Shown: positions 21,152 to 31,867 of the stretch, piece by piece
Layout of the letters: every line of letters begins with the position of its first letter
Position numbering within the stretch: the stretch's first letter is position 1
NCBI GenBank assembly: GCA_027604705.1
Contig: JADHYV010000011.1
Span: 1 to 64,000, forward strand
DNA from: Allomyces arbusculus
Lineage: Eukaryota; Blastocladiomycota; Blastocladiomycetes; Blastocladiales; Blastocladiaceae
Direction of reading: 5' to 3'
Length of the DNA stretch: 64,000 nucleotides
The notes under the pieces: generated by a model
Seen by the model: the letters and a program-made list of their open reading frames with translations, nothing else
The model's database searches: none
Told to the model about the DNA's origin: nothing
Translations under genes and position numbers: made by a program

Positions 21152-22795
21152 CTACTCCTCCTTGAGTCCGACGGCAGCGGCCGGAGCCGCCTTGGCCTTG
21201 GGCGGGACGACAGGCACGCGCGCGACGCGCATTTGTGACATCAAGTTGCGTGCAGCGTTGGCGTGCTTGTAGACACCGCCGTTGAACGCGGCGGACGCGT
21301 CCTTGCCCAGGTAAAGCTTGATCCAGGCGACGCCGCCTGGGTGGTCGTGGATGAAGAGCGACACGTCGTAGGCAACGCCGTCAATGACCATCATGAAGGG
21401 GTTCAGCTTGAGTTCCTCGGTGAACTGGTCGGCGTCCCACTCGGGCAGCTGCTCAACGGGCGTGCCCCAGTTGAGCTTGGCGCGCCATGCGTTGAGCTTC
21501 TTCTCGCGCATCATGAGCTTGCCCTTTTGCACCTCGTTCTCGGGGAAACGCTTCAGGTCAAACGTCAGGCCGACGTAGCTCGCCGCGCGAATCAGCCACT
21601 TGGTCGGGTCGTACTGGTACCAGCGGATCGCGTTCCTGTAGTCGTTCGGGAACTAGAAAGTGGGCGAGTATGCATGTGAGCCAACATGACCGCTGAGGCA
21701 AGAACCGTCACTTCGAGCCCGTGCCGAGTGCGTACCTCGTGGTGGTAGTTGTGCATGCCCTCGCCCATCGTGACGAGCGCCGTGAGCAAGTGGTCACGCG
21801 GCGTGCGTACATCGTCGTAGGTCTGCTCGCCAATGTAGTGCGCGAGCGAGTTGACGCAGAACGTGGCATGGTGCACAAAGACGAGCCGCGCGACACCGGC
21901 AAAGAAAAATCCGCCGATCCAGTCGCCCCACCCGAGCCCGGCGACGACCGTCGGGAATACAAACGCCATGGTCAAGAGCAGTGGGATATAGTACTTGTGC
22001 TGCCACCGCACGATCGGGTCGTTGTCGAGGTCCGACATTTCCACCTTGCCGAGAATTGCGTTCTGGTTCGGCTCCTTGACGAGCATCCACCCCATGTGCG
22101 CCCAGAAAAAGCCCTTGTGCGCATTGTAGGGATCGCGCTCCGTGTCGGTGAACCGGTGGTGCGCGCGGTGGCCGCGGGACCTGGACGTAGTGGCGAGCAG
22201 AAGGTAAGAATGTCAGCAACGGTGATCATGAAGGATGAGGGCTGAGCTGAAATCCGGCTCCTGCGCAAACGGCACAACGGTCGGATTGCCTTTCGGTTTT
22301 TCCGGAGGGACCAGCTTTGGGGCGCAAGGCTGGTGGGGTCGCGGATCAGCCGGCGCGGGCAGCAACTGCCTGGCTGGCATGGGGCCAAGCATCCGCCACG
22401 ACGCGCCCCGCGTCCCCAAAGCCCCGCCACAGCAAGCAGGGATCCGGTTCGATCCCAACCAACGGCGGGCACAAGCACACCGTGAACGCGCGCTCGCGAG
22501 AGGAACGATGGGAGAGAGGCACGCACCACCAGCGAATCGACCCTTCGGCGGCGCCGACGCCCGCGAGCGCCATCCAAATCTGGTACGGCAATGCGGCCGA
22601 GTACGACTTGTGCGCCCACAGGCGGTGGTAGCCCGCGGTGATGCCGAGGCCCGTGATGAAGTAGTAAATGATGGCCCACGTGAGCGTCTTGGACTGCAGC
22701 GGCACGTTGAACAAGCCCCACAACGCGATCAATGGCGTCGTGATCAGGAACGTGGCCTGTGGCCAGTTGATGAGGTATTTGCCCTTGATCAACAT
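21152..22795 (-). CDS. OLE1: Stearoyl-CoA (delta-9) desaturase with cytochrome b5 domain
   Basis: Three exons (22795-22527, 22180-21736, 21652-21152) in phase give 404 residues. The enzyme inserts the delta-9 double bond into acyl-CoA in the ER membrane. All three histidine boxes are visible: HRLWAHKSY, WSRGHRAHHRF (split by the first intron) and EGMHNYHHEF. Hydrophobic membrane segments flank them (FLITTPLIALWGLF; YYIPLLLTMAFVFPTVVAGL). The C-terminal cytochrome b5 domain carries both haem ligands, HDHPGG and YKHANAARNL, the fungal Ole1 layout. The ATG at 22795 is the first on the transcript after a TATA-like box at about 22995. The first intron is 346 nt, far longer than the 83-nt second intron. 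Shorter than yeast Ole1 mainly at the N-terminus. Confidence 0.95.
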
Positions 22796-22989
22796 GGCGG
22801 GACAGGACAGGTGCGGATCGATGCGAGTCGTGAGGTCGAGTGCCGATGCGCTGGAGTTGGAGTTGGACGCGGCGAGCAAGTTCGTCGTCGTTGATGCGAG
22901 CGCGCAGCTGCTCGTCGTCGCCGTTGGACCGAGAAACGCGACCGAAATGGATGGACGGATCAGCAACACTTGCCCGCGGGGGGCCCGCG

Positions 22990-22998
22990 CTTTTATGG
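22990..22998 (-). promoter_or_regulatory. TATA-like box of the desaturase gene
   Basis: CCATAAAAG on the minus strand, about 195 bp before the ATG; no other ATG occurs on that strand in between, so a leader of roughly 165 nt is implied. Confidence 0.45.
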
Positions 22999-24404
22999 TC
23001 GCGGTCGAAACACTGCCCGGCCAACGACCGCGACCTGGAGCGCGATCGAAGCATAGCGGCAAGCTGGCCGGGTGGGGTGGGGCGCGGTGGGCCCGGGCGA
23101 CGGTGCCAACACAGTTGGGAGTCGGGCACGGCTTGCGTGTGGATCAGCGGTACAGTTGGTGGCCCTGGCGTGGGGCAAGGCTGGGTACGGCTCGGCGTGA
23201 TCGCTGTTGCGCGATATCGCAAGGTCAGGTTCCGGGAAGTTCCCTGAAGCGCAAAGGCCACATCAAACGCACGTCGTTTGGTGCCTCTTGATCGTTTTGG
23301 GACGTGGGGAGCGGATTCCGAACAGCATTGAGGTGAGTCGGCATGAGGCAAGGATTTCGGCACCCAAAGAAAAAACAACAGCGCATCGCCGCTTCGCCCC
23401 GGCCCCAACCGCACACCTTTACCAACCCAAGCACGCACGCGACAAGTCCCAACACCTGCCCCGGATTTTCCAACTCGACCATCGAGAGATCAGCTCTTTG
23501 CAACGTTGCACATGGTCCGCACGTCCAATCCCAATCTTGCTCCATGACGTGGGGACGGGACGATGGATTCCCGTTCCGTAGCGAGCATGACGTGGACAGA
23601 GTACGGGTGAGCAAATGCCGAAAAGTGTGAGAGGGACGTGATGGACGCGCTCGGGTCAGGGTGGGCGGCAAGATGGGGCCGGCTCGCCCCATCCATTCCC
23701 CTGCATCAAGCCTGTCTCGCGCACATCGTCCCCCAGCGCACGCGAGTTTCGCGTGATGCCCTCCTTTCATTTCACGATCCTTCCGCGTCCTGTTGTGAAA
23801 TTCCTCGCGGGAAGCCCGAGAAGTTCGCGAAATGGCCATCCGGCATTTCGTGACTTCGTTTTCGTTCATGTCGTTGAGCAGCGGCACATGAAGCATTAGA
23901 CTGGCTGCAGCCGGAGGAAAATGGTCTGCTGAAGCGCGGCAATGTGTTGTCGCCGCAACCAGCGCGGGCAGCAAAACTGATTGCAGCTTTCATTGCCAAT
24001 GGACGGTGTGCTCGACATGCGGCTGCTGGGTTGGTGGTGCAAACTGCAAAGCCATGAATGCTCTGAGGTGCAACTGACAAAGGAAATCTCTTAGGGCAGG
24101 ATCACGTGTTGAAAAGGGGCATTAAATCTGGTGCCCACTTTTGTCGTTGCGACTTGCCATCGTTGCCTAGAACAAGTTGCTCTTGTCGTCAATCATTTGC
24201 CGTGCCATTGCTCTCAATTCCGCCGCGGCCAACTTGACCGCCATGCCCGCAACAGTGTCGTGCCGCCTCTAGCAAGACGCTGCGTCTGACTGCCGCGCCC
24301 TTCGTGACACTGCACTGATCCCTTCCCGGTTGGCCGCAAGACTTGATCGCACAACCCCACGTCTCCCCTGTCCGCCCTGTCCTTCGACCCCGCACGCCGC
24401 GAAA
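22999..24404. other. divergent intergenic region
   Basis: About 1.4 kb between the divergent desaturase and the tail-anchored protein gene. A 249-codon minus-strand frame at 23225-23974 has no recognisable motif and I do not call it. No repeat seen. Confidence 0.4.
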
Positions 24405-26555
24405 ATGCCGGGACCTCCACCGTCTCCACCCGACGGGAACCCGACCGCTCGCGAGCCCGAGTTTATTCGCCTTCTTGACCCTTCGGGTGCAACTGTCCTC
24501 GACTCGGTCGCCGTCGATTACGAAGACTCGTTTTGCCTTGACACATTTGGCGAGCTCGTTGCCGCGCACGCTGCATTGCCGTTGCCTGTCTCCACCAAGC
24601 CGGGCGTGCTGCCGGGTCCTGCTGGCTACGTTGCTCCCGCCAACCCGGACGGGTCGCGAAATCGCGCATTCATTCTCGCGCGCGTGCAAACGTGGGACCA
24701 TCGGTTCGTTCAGCATTTCCGCACGTCGGCGCTTACGGTACAGACGAGGATACGCTGAGCTGACGAACGGAATTGCGCCACATGGCAGGCAGCCCGACAA
24801 GGCCTACTACTCCTACTATGCTGCGCACCACCTCAACAAGATCCTCTTCCAGACGCAATTCTACCTCGGCAGGAAGCTCATACACCGGATCCACGTCCTG
24901 AACCCGCTGACGAACACGGACATCATCGGCAATGTTCGTCGCGGCTTGGCCCTTTTGGATCTCAACGTGGATCGCTCGAGTTGCTGGCTAACTAGTCGCT
25001 ACTCGGCGTTTCCCAGGTTCTCTACTTTATTGTCAAGCCGCGTGACCCGGCACCGCCGTCGGTCACCAAATCCGTCGCCGTCGATCCGCCGCGCGCCGCT
25101 CCCACGCCGTTCGTTCCTCGCCTGCACCTCGACATTGAACGAGCCGCCCCACCAACGACCACCCGGCGCAAGTCGTCTATATTCGGCACGCTTCTCTCGT
25201 CACGACGCTCGTCAATGCAACCCGACACGGCGGCCACGTCTGTGTCGGACGTGACGCTCCTGACGACGCCGCAGACGTGGACCATGAAAACGCAACTCGT
25301 GGCCACGCTCGACGACGACGCGCGCGCCGCGTCGCCGGGTTCCGGGAACTTGATTACGCAAGCGGCAAGACGCATGTCGACGTCAGGCCGACGTCGCTCG
25401 CTTGCGCCTCCAGCAGCTTTGGAATCGACGGGCGGGAGTGTTGCGACGGTGCTCAGCGACGCGACACACTCGGAAGTGCCGGTCCTGACTGCGACTCGGA
25501 ACCGCGGCAGCGTGTTTGCGACACGTACGACATCGAGTAGTTCTGCGGGCACGAACAAGACCAAGAAGCAGCGGTCGGCAAGCACGGGCAACGCACGGCT
25601 GCACAGTAGCGGTAGTGGCGGCGGGTCCCTGATCGCATCTCCGACTGCCGCATTCGACACGACCTCCCGTCGGCGGCACACCGCGTACGGCACGGCAATT
25701 GCCGTGCCGCTCGGACACTCGTCACCGATGATCGTCAAGTCGACCACAGGCATCATCAGCAAATTGCCATCGGGCCCGATCGTCGTCGGGCAGCACCGCG
25801 CGGCCTCGACCAAAGTGTCGGTTCCGCCCGGCACAGTCACGCAGTTTGCGGTGCCAGTGCCGATCGACGCATTGCCGCAGATTGCGCCGGCGACCCCACC
25901 GCGCCGGCGTCGTGGGATGTCGCTATCAAACTCGAACCAGGATGATGTGGCCGGGTGGATGCACCAGGTGCGCATGGCCGCGGCGCTCAGCGCGTCAGGT
26001 GGGGCCGCGGGCTCCGCTGATGCGCCAATTCCCGAAGACGAGGACCCGGCAGTGACAGCCGAGCCCGTCGTGGAGCCCGTGGATACCAATCCCGTCACTG
26101 TCGACGACGCAGTCTTCTACGACGCCGTTCTGATTGCAACTGACAACGACTTTCTCGAATCGTCTGCTGTGCGCGCCGTGTTCCGCGACAATGCCCTGTC
26201 CCCAAGCGACGCGGCGCTGTTTGAGCTGCCGCCGTACACGGGCGAGTCCGACTCGCCTACTATCACCCACGTCCCATCGTCCGAGCAGCAACCGCGTGCT
26301 GCATTGCCGATGGTCTTGTTTGTCGATGATACGCCGCTGTGCGACTCGTGCCTGCCGTCGCGGCCGTCGAGACTGTTCACGTTCTCGCCACATCGGTGCA
26401 AGTGCTACTTCATTGTGCTTGCGGCGAGCTTTGCGTGCATCTTTGTGCTCCTGCTGCTCATTCGGAACGGCACGCCCGATGGGGCTTCGCCAAGTGGGCC
26501 AACGCCGAGAATGGTTGCGGGCGGGACGCCGCTCCGTCGTGGCGGGGCAACTTGA
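24405..26555 (+). CDS. Conserved-looking tail-anchored protein, unknown
   Basis: Three exons (24405-24683, 24760-24933, 25017-26555; introns 76 and 83 nt) in phase give 663 residues. The first two exons hold an ordered domain: FIRLLDPSGATVLDSVAVDY, AYYSYYAAHHLNKILFQTQF, LIHRIHVLNPLTNTDIIGNV, then YFIVKPRD after the second intron. The middle is long, Ser/Thr/Ala-rich and disordered. Near the end is another ordered piece (YDAVLIATDNDFLESSAVRA; VFRDNALSPSDAALFELPPY) and, at about residues 615-640, one membrane span (CYFIVLAASFACIFVLLLLI) after a CxxC pair. A conserved fungal membrane protein is my impression, not a proven family. The C-terminal span suggests tail anchoring, ordered domains facing the cytosol. 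Confidence 0.75.
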
Positions 26556-26827
26556 GAGGACTGGCTTGGGGACTGAAGGAGGATCAAGGACGCCGACTAC
26601 ATTTAGGGTTAGCATAGCAAAAGTACATAATGGCGATGCTCTCTTCTTTCTCCATTTGTTGGTGCGGTCGGTTGTGAGTGATCATGAGCGATCAAGAAGC
26701 ACGCGCCAAAATCGCGCCATCGCTTCATTTTGCCCATTCAAGCTCTGTTGATGCCGTCGATTGCCAACCATCCACTTCCCTCTCTCTCCTGTAGTGATCA
26801 ACAGCAATTCACTTTCAGTTCTCGGCC

Positions 26828-27442
26828 ATGATTACCGCAACCACTGCCCGCACCGCGCGCTTGGCGCCCATCCGCGCCGTGTTTCGGGCAGTATCGCCGG
26901 CGCCCCGAACTTGGATGTCGCTCGCCGCCCGTCCACGACCGATCCCTGCCTCGATCACCGCTTTGACATGGCCAATCTGTCGAACCGTGTCAACGGCGCC
27001 CGCAACCCCCATTATGACGGACCTCGAGTACCACCAGCGGTCCGAGGCAGCGCTCGATGCGCTGGTCGATGCCCTCGAAGCGCTCGGCGACGACGTGGAG
27101 CTGCCGGGGTTCGACGTGACGTACAGCGTGCGTACCTGCCACTTGGCCGACCTCGTTCTGTTGCAGGACTGACGATTGATTTTGACGGGCTAGTCTGGCG
27201 TCTTGACGCTCTCACTCGGCGCGAGCGGCACGTACGTGCTCAACAAGCAGCCGCCGAACCAGCAAATCTGGCTGTCGAGTCCCGTCAGCGGCCCGCGGCG
27301 GTTCGACTGGTACGCGCCGACGCAGGCGTGGGTCGATGCGCGGTCTGTCGACCCGGCGTCCGGGCCTGTTCTCGCGGACCTGCTGCGCGCCGAGCTGGAG
27401 CAGCTGATGGACGTGGATCTGGGCGAGTACCTCGCAAAGTAA
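26828..27442 (+). CDS. FXN: Frataxin, mitochondrial
   Basis: Two exons, 26828-27127 and 27194-27442, joined by a 66-nt phase-0 intron, give 182 residues. The first 60 or so residues are rich in Arg, Ala, Thr and Pro with few acids, a mitochondrial targeting sequence. The frataxin fold follows: the acidic first helix [65 protein letters not shown] and a C-terminal helix. Frataxin acts in the matrix as an allosteric activator of the Nfs1-Isu cysteine desulfurase complex in iron-sulphur cluster assembly. It ends 17 bp from the converging EMC8/9 gene. Confidence 0.96.
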
Positions 27443-27459
27443 TACAAATGGATTTATGT

Positions 27460-28129
27460 TTATGCGACCAACTGCCTCTGCAGCTCAGCGACCACGCGCG
27501 CGTTGCCGAGCCAGTCGCGCGCGACGTCTTCGAGGTGGTCGTCAAAGTCAAACAGACCTTGGTTGAGCGGACCGAGCACCTTGGGCAGGTTCTTGAGCGT
27601 GCTGGGCGGCTCGACCAGTCGGATGGTCGCGGACCGCGCCGGCAGGACCACGTCGAGCGCGAGTGCGTACGGATCGACGGAGAGCTTGGTCGTGTTCAAC
27701 TACCGCGCGTAAACGTGAGCATGAGCATCTCGTTCAAACCTGACTCCGAAGCACGTCGTGATCGGAACATACCCTCAGCAGCACCCCCTCTGGCACGCCC
27801 AAACTCTCGAGCACCTGCGCGGCCACTGAGACCACGTTCGTGTCCGCGTCAGCGCCGTCAGCCGCATTGGCGTCGGCATAGTAGAGGCCCGCGACCACCA
27901 AGCTCTTGTCGGCGGCCGCGTACTTGCGCACTTGTTCGAGCGCGACTTCGAGCAGGCACGCAGCGCGCGCGAGCGGCGTGTGCGAGATGGGCACGACGCG
28001 CGAGATGGTGCCCGTCGCGGGCGTGGCGAGCAGAACGCCAAAGACGGGCTTGTGCACGTGCTTGAGCGCGTGCAGCAAAATCGCCGCATAGGCCGCGGCG
28101 TGTACGGCAAAGTCGGGGCGCGGCGCCAT
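27460..28129 (-). CDS. EMC8: ER membrane protein complex subunit 8/9
   Basis: Two exons, 28129-27773 and 27699-27460, with a 73-nt GTATGT...TAG phase-0 intron give 198 residues, the usual EMC8/9 size. Recognisable pieces are AAYAAILLHALKHVHKPVFG, the P-I-S-H-T-P-L block (VVPISHTPLARAACLLEVAL), LVVAGLYYADAN and the C-terminal LDVVLPARSATIRL and FDFDDHLEDVARDWL. The fold is an MPN-like domain without the metal-binding JAMM motif. In the EMC, which inserts tail-anchored and multipass proteins into the ER, this subunit sits on the cytosolic face. The gene converges on frataxin. Confidence 0.93.
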
Positions 28130-28346
28130 GGTTGCGGTTCGGTGCGTGCGGTGGTTGCAGATTGAGGAGCGTGCAGCGCGACGAGAGAGGTGCAGCGGGT
28201 TGCACTGGTGCGAGTTGAGGAGCACAGTTGCGAGTTGAGGAGAACACGTCGGTCGAGGTGTGAGTTGACGTCGTGAACGGGCCAAGGAGAAGCAGACAGG
28301 CCTTCGCTGATCTTTTGCAAGTGCTCTGTCAAGTGTACAGGTGGGC

Positions 28347-28370
28347 ACAGGTTCGAATCCTGTTGCGACT
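28347..28370 (+). repeat. tRNA T-arm/B-box fragment 1
   Basis: Perfect T-arm: stem ACAGG, loop TTCGAAT, stem CCTGT, then TGCGACT where an acceptor strand would be. No partner AGTCGCA lies within a tRNA length upstream, so it is a 3' fragment or repeat end. Confidence 0.5.
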
Positions 28371-28888
28371 TATCTCGTTTCAGGTCAGACACCGTTGAGC
28401 ACTGCTGAGGATGAGGTGCATTTTGGTCTGTTCGCATAATTTTGGATCCCCTAAGCTTAGAGTCCGCACACAACGACGGAAGACTTGTTGGCTGACTCCC
28501 ATTGAATTCTTCAAGTAAGGCTGCTGGACCAAGTGCATTGATCGAACTGTTCCCTCAATACTTTTTCTGGTTGCTGGTCATCAGCACGGCGCTGTTAAGC
28601 CCTCGAAAATTCGTATCTCGGCCGGCTGAGAAGGCGGCAATTTTGCATCATGGCACGTTCAAAGTCTTCCCGCGGAATACAAGCACAGTCCTCCCTGATG
28701 ATCGCGAAACTTGGAGTAATCCTGTTCCCAACTGGTCCTCCAAGTCTCGAATCTGCTTAGTCTGTGCCTAGCTCGAGGTGGCTTATCCGCACCAGTCACG
28801 AAGCAGCGGCGCGCGGGTGTGTGAGGATGGTGAGCAGCAGGAGCAAGAGGGAGTCTTCGCACAAAGGTGTTATTCAGACAGTGCAGTC

Positions 28889-28912
28889 CTAGGTTCGAGT
28901 CCTGTTGCCACT
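28889..28912 (+). repeat. tRNA T-arm/B-box fragment 2
   Basis: GGTTCGAGTCCTGTTGCCACT differs from fragment 1 (GGTTCGAATCCTGTTGCGACT) at only two of 21 positions, while the DNA on both sides differs. The stem is imperfect. Confidence 0.45.
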
Positions 28913-29338
28913 GTAATCAATCGTAAACATGATCATGAACTACTTCTCGAATTCGTGGTAAAGGATGTTGCTCTTTTTTCAACGTTTTCCTGATTGATTG
29001 ACTCAGCACGAAGTGCTACTGCCTTGACACAAAGAGCGCAGCCCTGTGTTTGAGTAATCGTCATTAAGTTGCCAGCTGGAGCAAAGAATTTTTGGAGCAA
29101 GGTGACCCATGCTTCGCTCCTGGATGATTTCATGCACGATTGACGTTTTGGCTGGGACACCAGCAGTACTAGTTTGTGCCTCGTGTTCTGGCACATGCCT
29201 AGTGTACTTCGCATTTGCCATCATCCTCGAAACATCAACTGCATCCTGCATCTCCTGCACAAAAGTTTTGATAGCGCGATTAGCCGGGATAGCAAGGTCT
29301 CAAAAACAGTCCGCGGAATGGGCGAATGTCGTGTGAGG

Positions 29339-29361
29339 TCAGGTTCGAATCTTGCCCCACG
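29339..29361 (+). repeat. tRNA T-arm/B-box fragment 3
   Basis: CAGGTTCGAATCTTGCCCCAC resembles the 3' end of a tRNA gene with an imperfect T stem; no clear A box or acceptor partner. Confidence 0.35.
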
Positions 29362-29660
29362 GAAATAAAAGTGGCTCTGAGCACAATCTCGTGCCAGTTT
29401 GCCGCTTTGCAGTAACAGCCGACTTGTTCATGGCCACAAGAGCTTTGCAACTTGCGTACTTGCCTTGGTCAGGTGTGTTAGTTCTTGCAATTGATTTACC
29501 CAGGCCTAAGATGTCATTTGTTGGCCAATGCTGCAAGTCTGTGGAGGCTTGGTCAGGGTCAAGGCACTACAAACAAAAAATATGAACATCACTTTGATGC
29601 ACATCATGCCAGGGCTCAAAAAAGGATCGAGCAACAGAGCGCTCGAGCGTTTGATGAATA

Positions 29661-29678
29661 CAGGTTCAAATCCTCCCA
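29661..29678 (+). repeat. tRNA T-arm/B-box fragment 4
   Basis: CAGGTTCAAATCCTCCCA, the most degenerate of the four. Confidence 0.3.
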
Positions 29679-29796
29679 AGAAAATATTGTTCAGGTGCGA
29701 CAGTGACGTTGCCACAACTTCTTTTCGCGTTCGATTATGTATTTACACACAGCACAGGAATACAAACGCAACAAACCAACCGCTCCTTGCTCCTCC

Positions 29797-30990
29797 TCAC
29801 GCCCGCTTAGCCTCTCCATCCTCCCACACACTCTCCACCCGCTCGCACCACACTTTCGCACGATACACGACCACGCCCCGGTCCACATCCACCTTCCCCA
29901 CCTCATTCACGTCAAACCACACCAATCCCGGAAACACGCAAAACACGACCTTCCCCTCCTCGCCATCATCCAGGGACCACCCGGCCTCATGCAGTCCCCG
30001 ATCAAACCTCGCCCCGCGCGGCGGGACAATCCGCGCGACCTGTCCTGGCGCCGCGTCCGGGAACGCCGCGCGCGCGACCAAATGAATCGCGGCCGCACGA
30101 AACACGACCACTTCCGGCGTGACATCGCGCACCGCGTACTCGGCAAACAATGCCGCGACCTCAGCCGTCGCCGGCGCGAGCGCAGGGCTCAGGTACGCAC
30201 GCAGCGCGACCGCGCGCGAGGGGGCGGGGCCGGAGACGGCGACGCCCGCGGAAATGGCCGCGAGGTCCGCGCGCGCCGCGTGCAGGACGGTACCGGCGAG
30301 AACGTGGTTCAGGTTGTACTGGTCGAGCGCTGGCCAGAGGGTCGTCGTGAAAATGCGCGAGAGGAGGGACGCGAAGGCCGCAGTCACGGCGCGCGGCATC
30401 GGCGCGGGGTCGGGGGAGGTGCCGACGACGGCCAGGTACGGATCCGGCCGCGGGTTCGGGGTCGGAAGACGTAAACCGCGGTGCAGGGCCGAGTGCAGAC
30501 CGACCCAGAACGAGTCGAACGTGTCGTAGAGCTCTTGCTTGGAAATGCGAGCGGAAAGGGACGCGCCGGTCGCTGGGGTCGGGCGTGGAGTAGGGGCCGA
30601 AGGCGGGGGAGGGGCCGCAGAGGTTGTGGGTGCCGGCGGCGCACGCTGGGCCACGCTCGTGGTCGGTGCTGCTGCGGGACCGGCGGGCGCGGACGGACTT
30701 GGTGTGCTTGGGGCGGCAACTGCGGGTACGGTCGTGGACCTGGCCACGATTGCGTGCGCCGGCACATGGTCAGAACTGGTCGTACTGGTCAACGACAGCG
30801 TCCGCGCCAAGTCGGCGCCGCCTTCCCGCACGTCGACGGCGTCGTGGTCCGACAGGAGGATGGCCTCGTCGTGGTATTCGCCGTTGTGGTATTCGCCGTT
30901 GTCGTGGTGGTGCTCGGGCAAATCGAGCACGACGCAGGCGATCGGGGTCGCTGGTGCGCCGGGCGCGGGTGTGGCGTGCGGGTCGGTCAT
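29797..30990 (-). CDS. Hypothetical protein with low-complexity N-terminal half
   Basis: A single open frame of 397 residues from MTDPHATPAPGAPATP. Residues 1-165 are disordered (His/Asp-rich HHHDNGEYHNGEYHDE, then long Pro/Ala/Thr runs). Residues about 165-397 look folded and mostly helical (ISKQELYDTFDSFWVGLHSA, RIFTTTLWPALDQYNLNHVL, ALFAEYAVRDVTPEVVVFRA), ending in beta-like text (KVVFCVFPGLVWFDVNEV; RGVVVYRAKVWCERV). I do not recognise the family. No signal peptide or membrane segment. The opposite strand has open frames over part of it, but only this frame has ordered-protein texture. Confidence 0.65.
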   Translation of the reverse strand: MTDPHATPAPGAPATPIACVVLDLPEHHHDNGEYHNGEYHDEAILLSDHDAVDVREGGADLARTLSLTSTTSSDHVPAHAIVARSTTVPAVAAPSTPSPSAPAGPAAAPTTSVAQRAPPAPTTSAAPPPPSAPTPRPTPATGASLSARISKQELYDTFDSFWVGLHSALHRGLRLPTPNPRPDPYLAVVGTSPDPAPMPRAVTAAFASLLSRIFTTTLWPALDQYNLNHVLAGTVLHAARADLAAISAGVAVSGPAPSRAVALRAYLSPALAPATAEVAALFAEYAVRDVTPEVVVFRAAAIHLVARAAFPDAAPGQVARIVPPRGARFDRGLHEAGWSLDDGEEGKVVFCVFPGLVWFDVNEVGKVDVDRGVVVYRAKVWCERVESVWEDGEAKRA

Positions 30991-31867
30991 GGCGTCGGGA
31001 TGTGGTGCTCGTCTTGCTCTGCTCGTCGTCGTCTTTGTGTGCTATCGGCACTCGTTCGTCTTGATCTCGATCGTGCTGCAAGTTCCTGGAGAATGGAGCA
31101 AACGTCGATTTCGTCGTCGTGCTGAGGTTGGTGGCCGCCTTGCTGCTGCTCGGTGCCGCGACGATGCGGGGAAAATGGAGCTGGGCACGAGAGCGGCGCG
31201 CGTGCCGTTAGTTGCTGGTCCCTTGATCAGCAAGTGCGAGGACGGTGGCCGTGAAGATGGAGGAGGAGCAGGAGCGGCATGGCTGGCGAGCTGTGCAGAC
31301 AGAAGCAGGATCGGGCGTCGGTGAGCGGTGTCGTTCAGTGTGGGCGTTTGCGCGCGTTGCAGCGGCGTGCGGGGCGGGCCAACCAACAGAGCGCACGCTG
31401 TGACCGCAACTGAGAAAACCGTAACCCTCCGTTCGAGAAACCATCGCTCGCACTGATCGACACGCGCGCGACCCAAACTGCACCAGGAAAACGACGGTGC
31501 GCGCACGCGCGCTCGTGCGCTCTCAAATGACATCGCAGTCCATGGGCGGGTCGTGGGAGGCGGCGACGGCAAGAGCGCGCCGATCAAGCCGTCGACGGCG
31601 GGCGCGGCCAACCAGCGATCAGCAAAAACGCATCTTTTACAAGGACACCAACCAGCGGCCAAAGGGTGGAGAATAGTGCCACGGAGGACGTGCGCAGCAT
31701 AGGCACGGAAAAGAGCGCGTTGACCGGCACATCGGCAACCCACAACGACGGTTGTCAAAGTGCCCGCCCCGCAATCAAAATCGTCATCAAAAAATCAACA
31801 CAAAACAGGGGGCACACAGATTCAGGTCTAAAGAAAAAAAAACGAAAACACCGCGCAGAAGCTCTCT
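30991..31867. other. intergenic region
   Basis: About 880 bp between the start of the hypothetical gene and the 3' end of the SH3 protein gene, both on the minus strand. A 238-codon minus frame (31042-31758) crosses it, but its text lacks any domain and I do not call it. Confidence 0.4.

Larger units (their letters stand above)
28130..29796. other. gene-free region with tRNA-like fragments
   Basis: About 1.7 kb, lower in GC than its neighbours. No coding feature I can support. It contains four short stretches like the T-arm (B box) of tRNA genes, listed separately; none has a matching 5' half. Confidence 0.5.

Noticed and set aside
21972-23438. 488-codon minus frame spanning the desaturase start
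   Set aside because: Shifted frame of desaturase exons and intron; His boxes are only in the spliced model.
23225-23974. 249-codon minus frame in the intergenic region
   Set aside because: No domain, no splice support, Pro/Arg/Cys-rich random texture.
26600-26615. Interstitial telomere repeat (TTTAGGGTTAG)
   Set aside because: Less than two TTAGGG units; chance occurrence.
28260-28370. Intact tRNA gene
   Set aside because: Perfect T-arm but no acceptor partner, A box or anticodon stem in the preceding 90 nt.
28500-29590. Retroelement or transposon remains in the gene-free region
   Set aside because: Some short frames look protein-like, but no reverse transcriptase, integrase, transposase or terminal repeat could be recognised.
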